Below the pieces are notes generated by a model. That model ran no database searches and was not told the origin of the DNA. It saw only the letters and a list, made by a program, of their open reading frames with translations. A program made the translations under genes and the position numbers. A stretch of DNA of 41,824 nucleotides from Paraburkholderia sp. CNPSo 3272 (lineage in GTDB: Bacteria > Pseudomonadota > Gammaproteobacteria > Burkholderiales > Burkholderiaceae): the NCBI RefSeq assembly GCF_024206495.1, contig NZ_JAMBPQ010000054.1, forward strand, positions 1 through 41,824. The letters run 5' to 3'. This document shows, one piece after another, positions 24,374 through 31,228 of this stretch (its first letter is position 1; every line of letters begins with the position of its first letter).

Positions 24374-25588
24374 ATGAGCGTGCACGCACTTTCCCTGCAA
24401 GGCCGGTTGGACCGCCGCACGTCGCTCGTGGCTGCCGCCGTGCTGCTCGGCGTGATCTACGCGGGCAGCACGATGGTCACGCCGCTCTATCCGCTCTATG
24501 AGCAGCGCTTCGGCCTTTCCGAACTGACTGTCACGCTTGTCTACGCCACCTACGTGGTCGGCAATCTCACCGCGCTCTTTGCCTTCGGGCGAGTTTCCGA
24601 TCAAGCCGGGCGGCGGCCCGTGAGCCTCGTCGTGCTCGCCGTCGCGACCGCGAGTGCACTGATCTTTCTCTTTGCCGTCCATCCCGCGATGCTATTTCTC
24701 GCGCGCGCGGCGAGCGGTCTCGCGATCGGCGTAGGCGCGGCCAGCGCGACGGCGTGGATCGCAGAGTTGCAGGCCGGCGCGGACAAGGCGCGTGCGAGCC
24801 GGCTCGCTGCGGCTGTCAATCTCGGCGGCCTCGCCGCGGGCGTGGTCATTTCGGGACTGCTCGCGCAGTTCGCACCATGGCCGTTGCGCTTGCCATTCGG
24901 CGCTTACCTGGTCGTGCTGGTTATCACGGCGCCGTTGACGGCGCTTGCCTGCGAAACCGTTGCATCGCCCGCGCGTACTCCCGCGCAGCTTTCGCTCGAA
25001 CCCCGCATCGGGGTGCCGCGCGAGCTGCGCCTCGCGTTCGCGGCGCCTGCGGTGACCGCATTCGCGACCTTCGCGCTGCTGGGCTTCTACGCCGCGCTGC
25101 TGCCCAATCTGCTCGCCAGCAGCATGCAGATCCATAGTCCCGCGCTCGGCGGTGCCATCGTTGCCGAGCTGTATCTGGCGGGTGCCCTCACGATCGTCGC
25201 TACGCCCGCGCTCGCCGCGCGCGCAGCCATGACCGCGGGCTTGTGGCTGCTGCCGGCCGGCCTTGCGCTGCTGCTATGGGCGCAGGTTGCGGGCTCGCTC
25301 GTCTGGCTGCTGGCGGCGACGGCGCTTTCCGGCGTGGCCTGCGCGTGGGGTTTTCGCGGCAGCCTTCAGGAGGTCAACCGCATCGCGCCGTCGCAACGGC
25401 GCGCGGAGCTGCTATCGGCGTATTTGCTGTGCTGCTACGCGGGCAATTCGGTGCCGGCAGTCGGCATTGCGGTGCTGGCGCGCGCAGTCGGGCATCTCTG
25501 GGCCGACGTCGCATTTGCGGGGCTCTGCGCGTTGCTGGCGGTCGCGGCGTTGGCTGTGGGCGCCCGTGAGGCGCGCAAGGCGAACTAG
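24374..25588 (+). CDS. MFS transporter
   Basis: Twelve-helix major-facilitator transporter, 404 aa, in the inner membrane. The loop 2-3 motif is FGRVSDQAGRRPV. Helix 4 and 5 regions read LARAASGLAIGVGAASATAWIAELQ, resembling drug/proton exporters. GAGGGAG lies just before ATG 24374 and the gene begins 10 bases after the oxidoreductase stop, so the two form an operon. It may export a product or an inhibitor related to the oxidoreductase. Substrate unknown. Confidence 0.9.
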   Translation: MSVHALSLQGRLDRRTSLVAAAVLLGVIYAGSTMVTPLYPLYEQRFGLSELTVTLVYATYVVGNLTALFAFGRVSDQAGRRPVSLVVLAVATASALIFLFAVHPAMLFLARAASGLAIGVGAASATAWIAELQAGADKARASRLAAAVNLGGLAAGVVISGLLAQFAPWPLRLPFGAYLVVLVITAPLTALACETVASPARTPAQLSLEPRIGVPRELRLAFAAPAVTAFATFALLGFYAALLPNLLASSMQIHSPALGGAIVAELYLAGALTIVATPALAARAAMTAGLWLLPAGLALLLWAQVAGSLVWLLAATALSGVACAWGFRGSLQEVNRIAPSQRRAELLSAYLLCCYAGNSVPAVGIAVLARAVGHLWADVAFAGLCALLAVAALAVGAREARKAN

Positions 25589-25682
25589 CCGAATCCCGGT
25601 ACGTCGTCGATCGGAAGGCGCCGTGCCTCGTTGCGGGCCCGCGAATCAACGAGAGCCCGCACTGCCCGTGCGCTTGCAAGCG

Positions 25683-26183
25683 TCAAAGCTTCGGACCGCC
25701 CATTCCGGGCGGCTCGATGCCGCTGCCGGGCTCGATGCCGCTCCCCGGCGCGAGCGGATCGTCCTGCCAATGCGCGCGTGTGCCGTAATACTCGTGCACG
25801 GTGGTCGCCCAGCCGATGTCGGCCATGGCAGGCCAGTGGTCCTTGTCGAAGCCCGGCGCATCCTTCACGCGCTCGCCGGTCACGTTCAGCACGAAGCATT
25901 TGCGCGTGGTGTCGAGCGTGAGCGCGGCCCAAGGCAGCGCGAGCAGCTTGTCGCCAATGCCGAGGAAGCCGCCGCTCGACATGACCGCGTAGGCAATCCG
26001 TCCGCGTTCGACATCGAGCATGATGTGCTTGATCTTGCCGAGTTCTTCGTTATCCGAACTGTACACGCGATCGCCTTCGAGCGTGCTCGCGGCCATGATG
26101 GATGGGCCTGGGCCCGCAGCGGTCTCACTGCCTTTACCGACGATACGCGCGCCGGTCTGGGGGGAATCGGGGTTCATCGCCAT
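25683..26183 (-). CDS. PRC-barrel domain protein
   Basis: A 166-aa protein with a PRC-barrel domain at about residues 30-105: STLEGDRVYSSDNEELGKI, then AYAVMSSGGFLGIGDKLLALPW. A C-terminal tail with the WATTVHEYYGTRAHW segment is common in bacterial PRC-barrel stress proteins. The end carries a tandem GSGIEP repeat. ATG 26183 has AGGAG six bases upstream. Proteins of this kind often lie in stress-response clusters. It is divergent from the GNAT gene. The molecular role is unknown. Confidence 0.85.
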   Translation of the reverse strand: MAMNPDSPQTGARIVGKGSETAAGPGPSIMAASTLEGDRVYSSDNEELGKIKHIMLDVERGRIAYAVMSSGGFLGIGDKLLALPWAALTLDTTRKCFVLNVTGERVKDAPGFDKDHWPAMADIGWATTVHEYYGTRAHWQDDPLAPGSGIEPGSGIEPPGMGGPKL

Positions 26184-26370
26184 GATGGGCTCCTGAAATG
26201 ATCGAGGGTTGCGCGATGCGCTCATATCGGCGCTCACATCGCCCGCGCGGCTACCGGTTCGTCCTTTCTGTGTCCGGCGACGATGCCTTCATCGTCCAGC
26301 AACGCGCGCGCCCGCGACCTGGCACCCTCCTTGCGCATAGGAATGCGACGAGATCGGGAGGGCATGCGCA

Positions 26371-26856
26371 ATGAAAGACTTATCCACACTCGCGGTGGTG
26401 CGAAGAGAGAACGCGTGCACGCTCGATGCCCGCATTCTGCTCGACGAGATGACCGCGACACTGGCGCTCTACCGGGGGGCCACCGTGCAATCGCAGTTCT
26501 ACCTCGGCGACCTGGGTTCGGCGCGCAGCGCCTTTGTGATGGCGCGCACCATGGATGGCCTCCCGATCGGCTGCGGCGCGCTGTGCCGCTTCTCGTTCGA
26601 GGTGGCCGAATTCCAGTGCCTTTACCGGCGGCCCGAATGGCCGGGAACCGGCACGGCGATTCTTCGTTTTCTCGAGACAGTGGCGGCCGGGGCGGGATAT
26701 CGGCGCGTCATTCTTCAGGCGCGCGAAGCCAACCGCCGCGCGATCACGTTCTATCAACGGCACGGCTATGAGCGCGCTGAGCCGTTCGCGGACTGTGCCG
26801 GTTTGAGCGACGTGCGGTGCTTCGCGAAGGCGCTGCCGCTTGTCGCGGACGAATGA
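26371..26856 (+). CDS. GNAT-family N-acetyltransferase
   Basis: Acetyl-CoA-dependent N-acetyltransferase of 161 aa. The acetyl-CoA loop is degenerate (RPEWPGTGTAILRFLE, where the family has a Q/R-x-x-G-x-G/A pattern). It is followed by YRRVILQAREANRRAITFYQRHGYE, the standard end of the fold. ATG 26371 has GGAGGG nine bases upstream. It lies in the stress-type cluster upstream of a cation/proton antiporter. The acceptor substrate is unknown. Confidence 0.85.
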   Translation: MKDLSTLAVVRRENACTLDARILLDEMTATLALYRGATVQSQFYLGDLGSARSAFVMARTMDGLPIGCGALCRFSFEVAEFQCLYRRPEWPGTGTAILRFLETVAAGAGYRRVILQAREANRRAITFYQRHGYERAEPFADCAGLSDVRCFAKALPLVADE

Positions 26857-26970
26857 CGCTGTCGCGCCGCCCGCGCGCCGGGAGGCACAGAGGTTCCGCT
26901 AATGATGGGGTGATGCGGGGCACAGGTCCACGCACCGCCGCAATGATCGACGAGGAGGGAAATCTTTCCG

Positions 26971-28320
26971 ATGCCCCACGAAGCACTGTGGTTTTTACTG
27001 ATCGGCGTGCTGCTGATGTTCGTGGCACTCGCGCGGGGCCCAATCGCGCGCCTGCCGCTTACGGGCGCGATGATTTATCTCACCGTGGGCGTGATCGTCG
27101 GGCCGGGTGTGCTCGGACTCGTGCACACCGACCTTGCGCAGAACGTGCGCACGCTTACCGTGGTGGCGGAGGCGGGGCTCGTGATCTCGCTGTTTTCCGT
27201 GGGCATGCACTTGCGCGTGCGCTTGCGCGATCGGCTCTGGCGCTTGCCGCTGCGCCTGGGCGTGCTGGCCATGGCTCTCAGCGTCGCGCTCATGTACGCG
27301 TTCGGCGTGGCGCTGGGCGCCGCCGCTGGCGTTGCGTTGTTTCTTGCCGCGGCGCTCGCGCCAACCGACCCGGTGCTCGCCAACGAGCTGCGCGTTCATG
27401 AAGCCGGCGACGCCGAGCCGGTGCGATTTGCGCTCTCGGGCGAAGGCGGACTCAACGACGGCGCGGCGATGCCGTTCGCGTTGCTCGGCCTCGCGCTGTG
27501 CGGAGTGCACGGCGCCGCCACGCAGAACGCGGCGGCATTCGCAGCGTGGGTGGCATGGGGAATCGTCGGTGCGCTCCTCGTGGGCGCCGTGCTCGCCACG
27601 CTGTGCGTGCGGATCGTGTTCCATCTGCGTACGCGGTACGGCGAGGCGGTGGGGCTCGACGGCTTCATCGCGATTGGGCTGATGTCCGTGACCTACGGCG
27701 TGGCGCTGCTGCTGCACGCGTACGCGTTCGTGGCCGTGTTCGCCGCGGGCGTGGCGCTGCGCCATGAGGAACTGCGCGCGACGGGCGAGCGCCGCCCGGC
27801 CGAAGCGCTCGAAAGCGTGCAGCTTGGCGAGCGCACCGAAGTCGCGAAAGACCCTCAGCGCGCGCATGCATGGCTCGCTGAAGGCATGGCAGGCTTCACG
27901 CTGGAAATCGAGCGGCTGGCCGAGTTCTCGGTACTGCTGATCATCGGCTGTGTGATTTCCGCGCATTGGCGCGAGATGCTCGATCTGCGCCCCATGCTGT
28001 GCGCGCTCGTGCTGGTGTTCGTTGCGCGTCCCTTGGCCGTACTGGCGGCAATGGCGGGCTCGCAGGCGGACGCGCCACAGCGCCTGCTGATGGCATGGAT
28101 GGGGATTCGCGGCGTGGGTGCGTTCTATTACGCGGTGTGGGGGATCGACGAGGCCGGCGACGCGCTGCGGCCCGTGCTGCCCGCGGCACTCGACGCGATC
28201 GTGCTGTCCGTCGTGCTGCACGGCGCGACGGCGGGCTACGTGCTCGAACGCTATTACCGGCGCCAGGAAGCGCTCGCGGCGGCGGAGCGCCGTGTACACG
28301 CGAGGGAAGCATTCGACTAG
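26971..28320 (+). CDS. Cation/proton antiporter, CPA1 type
   Basis: Inner-membrane Na+ or K+/H+ exchanger of the NhaP/CPA1 family, 449 aa with about twelve membrane helices. The fifth helix has LAPTDPVLANEL and the next conserved segment is LSGEGGLNDGAAMPFALL, whose Asn-Asp pair takes part in transport. The late conserved MAWMGIRGVGAFYYAVW is present. There is no long C-terminal regulatory domain. Within the stress cluster it may serve pH or salt homeostasis. The ion cannot be assigned. Confidence 0.92.
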   Translation: MPHEALWFLLIGVLLMFVALARGPIARLPLTGAMIYLTVGVIVGPGVLGLVHTDLAQNVRTLTVVAEAGLVISLFSVGMHLRVRLRDRLWRLPLRLGVLAMALSVALMYAFGVALGAAAGVALFLAAALAPTDPVLANELRVHEAGDAEPVRFALSGEGGLNDGAAMPFALLGLALCGVHGAATQNAAAFAAWVAWGIVGALLVGAVLATLCVRIVFHLRTRYGEAVGLDGFIAIGLMSVTYGVALLLHAYAFVAVFAAGVALRHEELRATGERRPAEALESVQLGERTEVAKDPQRAHAWLAEGMAGFTLEIERLAEFSVLLIIGCVISAHWREMLDLRPMLCALVLVFVARPLAVLAAMAGSQADAPQRLLMAWMGIRGVGAFYYAVWGIDEAGDALRPVLPAALDAIVLSVVLHGATAGYVLERYYRRQEALAAAERRVHAREAFD

Positions 28321-28384
28321 CCGGCGCGTGGAGGGGCAGGAGTCGACGACGTAAGCCTTGGCCGTGCCGCATCCACTCCGATCG

Positions 28385-28816
28385 TCAGGGCACGCGCCGC
28401 TGCGAAATGTCCTCCAGCGTATTGGCGATGCGCTCGCGTTGCGCGCCGTCGCAGCGCGTGGCGATGTCGCCGAGCGAGAGCGTGCCTACCAGCTCGCGTT
28501 CGTGGTTCACCACGGGCAGCCGGCGCACCTGCGCCTCCGCCATGCGGCGCTGGACGACGTTCACGTCTTCGTCCTCGTAGCACCACTGCACGCCCGAGGT
28601 CGCCACGTGCGAGACCGTTTCCTCGCCCGTGCAGCCCTGAGCGAGCCCGCGCATGGCGAGGTCGCGGTCGGTCACCATGCCGACGATCTGCTCGCCGTTG
28701 CATACCGGTAGCGCCCCGATGTCATGGTCGCGCATGAGTTCGGCGGCGTGCCGGATCGTCGTTTCAGGCGCGATGTGCACGACCTCGCGTGACATCACTT
28801 CGCGAACCTGGGTCAT
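28385..28816 (-). CDS. Tandem CBS-domain protein
   Basis: A 143-aa protein made of two CBS motifs (a Bateman module). Motif one is VREVMSREVVHIAPETTIRHAAELMRDHDIGALPV; its halves are each typical. Motif two ends in RRLPVVNHERELVGTLSLGDIAT. Such modules bind adenine nucleotides and often act as energy or stress sensors. ATG 28816 has AAGGAG eight bases upstream. It is the last of three minus-strand genes, after the BON and proline-rich genes, with short gaps. Confidence 0.93.
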   Translation of the reverse strand: MTQVREVMSREVVHIAPETTIRHAAELMRDHDIGALPVCNGEQIVGMVTDRDLAMRGLAQGCTGEETVSHVATSGVQWCYEDEDVNVVQRRMAEAQVRRLPVVNHERELVGTLSLGDIATRCDGAQRERIANTLEDISQRRVP

Positions 28817-28849
28817 TGTGCTCTCCTTTCGTGGTTGTCCTGTCTCTTC

Positions 28850-29032
28850 TCATGCAAAACGTGCCGCGCGCTCGAGGCGCTCCGGCGGCATGTGCGGCGG
28901 GGGATCGCCTTCGGGCAGCGTGGGCGGCGGGCGGTCGTCCGGTTGCGGCGGCAGCGGCGGGCGTTGCGGGTCGTCCAGCGGATCGGGCGGCGGTAAATGA
29001 AACGACGTCGTGAAGGCGTGCAGCATCGGCAT
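28850..29032 (-). CDS. Proline-rich mini-protein
   Basis: A 60-aa protein in which about one residue in three is Pro (PPPDPLDDPQRPPLPPQPDD, then PPPTLPEGDPPPHMPPE). It must be extended and disordered. ATG 29032 is supported by AGGAG six bases upstream; an upstream ATG at 29056 is less likely. It lies between the BON and CBS genes on the same strand with gaps of 52 and 33 bases. Function unknown; no domain recognised. Confidence 0.6.
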   Translation of the reverse strand: MPMLHAFTTSFHLPPPDPLDDPQRPPLPPQPDDRPPPTLPEGDPPPHMPPERLERAARFA

Positions 29033-29084
29033 GAAGAACTCCTGCGAAGAGGCCATGGCGGTCAGAGGCGAGATTTTTGCGGTG

Positions 29085-29486
29085 TTACTGCGGTTTGGAC
29101 ACTTTCAGGTCGTTCGTCACGTAGACCACGCCGTCCAGAGCGTGGACCACGCTTTCGGCCTTGTCGCGCTGCGCTTCGTCGGGTACGGTGCCCGTGAGCG
29201 TGACAGCGCCGCGTTGGGTGACGACATGCACGTCGCTGGAGTTCACGCCGTCTGCGGCCATCAGCGCGGCCTTTGCGTGGGCGGTGATCAACGTGTCGCT
29301 CGCCTCGCCGCCGTAACCCGGATTGCCCCCCGCGAGATTGTGCGGCGGCAACTGGTTAGAACGCGCGTTGGGCTGCGATTCGCCGCTGGCGGCCCGCGGG
29401 CTGCTCTGGGAAAGCGCTAACTGCGTGCCGAGCACGACACAAAGGCCGGCGAGGCCCGCGCGTAAGGCGCATTGCAACGGGTACAT
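29085..29486 (-). CDS. BON-domain periplasmic protein
   Basis: Exported 133-aa protein with one BON domain, a module that binds phospholipid or envelope surfaces and is found in OsmY-type stress proteins. The signal peptide covers about residues 1-26 (MYPLQCALRAGLAGLCVVLG). A disordered linker follows, then the domain from DTLITAHAKAALMAADG to VVYVTNDLKVSKPQ. ATG 29486 has AAGGAG seven bases upstream. First gene of the BON, proline-rich, CBS unit; divergent from the DUF1328 gene. Confidence 0.9.
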   Translation of the reverse strand: MYPLQCALRAGLAGLCVVLGTQLALSQSSPRAASGESQPNARSNQLPPHNLAGGNPGYGGEASDTLITAHAKAALMAADGVNSSDVHVVTQRGAVTLTGTVPDEAQRDKAESVVHALDGVVYVTNDLKVSKPQ

Positions 29487-29638
29487 GACAGTCTCCTTCG
29501 CGGTGAAAACGCCGCCTGCTTCTCGCGCAACAGGCGTGCCGCAACTCCGTGCTTTCCGGGACTCGGGGCCATGCGGCAAAAACGGCTCGGGCACAGGCGG
29601 TGCGCATACACCGGGAGATCTTTTCAAAGGAGCCGACA

Positions 29639-29800
29639 ATGCTTTACTACGCGATCGTTTTCTTCGTGATAGCCATCATCGCGGCTGTCTTCGGGTTTGG
29701 CGGGATTGCGGCGGGCGCCGCGAGCATCGCCAAGATTCTTTTCGTCATCTTCGTGATTCTCTTTCTGGCGAGTTTGCTCTTTGGCATCACGAGGCGGTAA
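29639..29800 (+). CDS. DUF1328 small membrane protein
   Basis: A 53-aa protein with two hydrophobic helices: MLYYAIVFFVIAIIAAVFGF and IAKILFVIFVILFLASLLFG, joined by a Gly/Ala turn. This matches the DUF1328 (YtjA-like) family of inner-membrane mini-proteins, often found among stress genes. AAAGGAG lies seven bases before ATG 29639. It leads a plus-strand run with the CheB-like and DUF1488 genes. Confidence 0.92.
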   Translation: MLYYAIVFFVIAIIAAVFGFGGIAAGAASIAKILFVIFVILFLASLLFGITRR

Positions 29801-29872
29801 CCCGTCCACGGCGTCGGTCACGGCGCCACTTCGCCTGGGCATACACGATGCACGCGCCGGGGAGAGAGCGGC

Positions 29873-30892
29873 ATGGAACCGTTGAAAATCGTGGTGATCG
29901 CCGCTTCGCGCGACGGTTTTTCCGCTCTGCGCACGCTCGCGGGCGGGTTGCCGGGCGATTTGGCGGCCGCCCTGTGCGTGGTTTTGCATATCGGCCGCCA
30001 TAAAAGTACGCTGCCCGAACTGATGTCGCGCGGCGGCCCGCTGCCAGCCGCCTACGCCACCGACGGCGAAGCACTGCAAGCGGGCCGGATTTACGTGGCC
30101 CCGCCCGACCGGCATTTAATCGTGGAGAAAGGGCGCATTCGGCTCTCCGACGGCGCACCCGAGAACTTCTCGCGGCCCGCCGCCGATCCCTTGTTTCGCA
30201 GCGCCGCCACGGCGTATGGCAGCAATGCGGTCGGCGTGGTGCTGAGCGGCGATCTCGACGACGGTTCAGCGGACCTCGCAGCGATCCGCGCGTGCGGCGG
30301 TGCCTGTCTCGTGCAGGATCCGCAGGAATGCGAAGCGTCGTCCATGCCCGCTGCGGCCCTGCGCGCAGTAGACGGTGCGGCGACGGTGGCTGGCATTCAG
30401 GCCATGGCTGCCGCGATCGTCGACGCCTTGCGTGCGCGGCCATTGGCTCCACTGGTTAAGGAGGGTGCCATGAAAGCGGGCTCGCAAACCGAGGAAGAGG
30501 CGCGGCTGGCTGCGCGAGGGTTCGTTTCGCCCGCAGAACTCGACAACGTCGGCGAACGCACGGCCATCACTTGCCCCGAGTGCGGCGGTACACTGTGGCA
30601 GATCAAGAACGCGCGTCCGCTTCGTTACCGTTGCCATACGGGTCACGCGTTTTCGGAAATGTCGCTGGAAGAAGGCATCGTGAGTCAGGTGGAACGTGCG
30701 CTGTGGATCGCCGCACGGACCGTCAGGGAGCATCTGGTGTACGCCCGTGAGCGCAAGGAGTGGGCTCAGCGTTCCGGCGACAGCGACGGCCTCGTGATCG
30801 AAAGCGCGCGCGTTGCGAGGGCGCAGGAGCTCGAAGCCATCATGCTCGAAGCGGTCCGCGCAGTGGCGCGCACCTCCGGCGCGAGCGCCTGA
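29873..30892 (+). CDS. Stand-alone CheB-like methylesterase
   Basis: CheB-type protein-glutamate methylesterase fold without the usual N-terminal receiver, 339 aa. The catalytic residues are kept: Ser12 in AASRDG, His39 in VLHIGRH and Asp130 in LSGDLDDGS. After residue 190 an added region carries a zinc-ribbon-like pattern, CPECGG and CHTGH (Cys234, Cys237, Cys254, His258), then a helical tail. No chemotaxis genes are nearby; neighbours are DUF1328 and DUF1488. It may act on an unknown glutamyl ester rather than on chemoreceptors. Confidence 0.85.
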   Translation: MEPLKIVVIAASRDGFSALRTLAGGLPGDLAAALCVVLHIGRHKSTLPELMSRGGPLPAAYATDGEALQAGRIYVAPPDRHLIVEKGRIRLSDGAPENFSRPAADPLFRSAATAYGSNAVGVVLSGDLDDGSADLAAIRACGGACLVQDPQECEASSMPAAALRAVDGAATVAGIQAMAAAIVDALRARPLAPLVKEGAMKAGSQTEEEARLAARGFVSPAELDNVGERTAITCPECGGTLWQIKNARPLRYRCHTGHAFSEMSLEEGIVSQVERALWIAARTVREHLVYARERKEWAQRSGDSDGLVIESARVARAQELEAIMLEAVRAVARTSGASA

Positions 30893-30940
30893 GACGCGAG
30901 GGGCAGGTGGGTCGGCACGCAATTCAGGAGTCCAGCAAAC

Positions 30941-31228
30941 ATGAATATCACCTTTCCCGAAGGCCCGGTCGAGTACGACACGGAGGAGTTCGCGCTAACC
31001 TTTGTTGCGGTGGCGGATTCCGTCCCGGTGGACTGTGCCATTACGGCTGAAGCGCTGGAAGATCGCTTCGGCGCGAGATCGCTGCGCGAGCCCGATCTGC
31101 GCCAGGCGTTCCAACGCAACCGCGATGCGATCCAAGCGGCGGCCGCCCGCCTCATCGAAGAGACGGACGGCAAGCCTGTGATACTTCACAGCGGCTATTT
31201 GCGCATGTACGGCACCGGCACGCACTGA
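30941..31228 (+). CDS. DUF1488 family protein
   Basis: A 95-aa protein with DUF1488 features: MNITFPEGPVEYD at the start, VPVDCAITAEALEDRFGA in the middle and a helical C-terminus (FQRNRDAIQAAAARLIEE). CAGGAG lies upstream of ATG 30941, 48 bases after the CheB-like gene. Its stop codon directly abuts the stop codon of the convergent transketolase gene. Function of the family is unknown. Confidence 0.85.
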   Translation: MNITFPEGPVEYDTEEFALTFVAVADSVPVDCAITAEALEDRFGARSLREPDLRQAFQRNRDAIQAAAARLIEETDGKPVILHSGYLRMYGTGTH

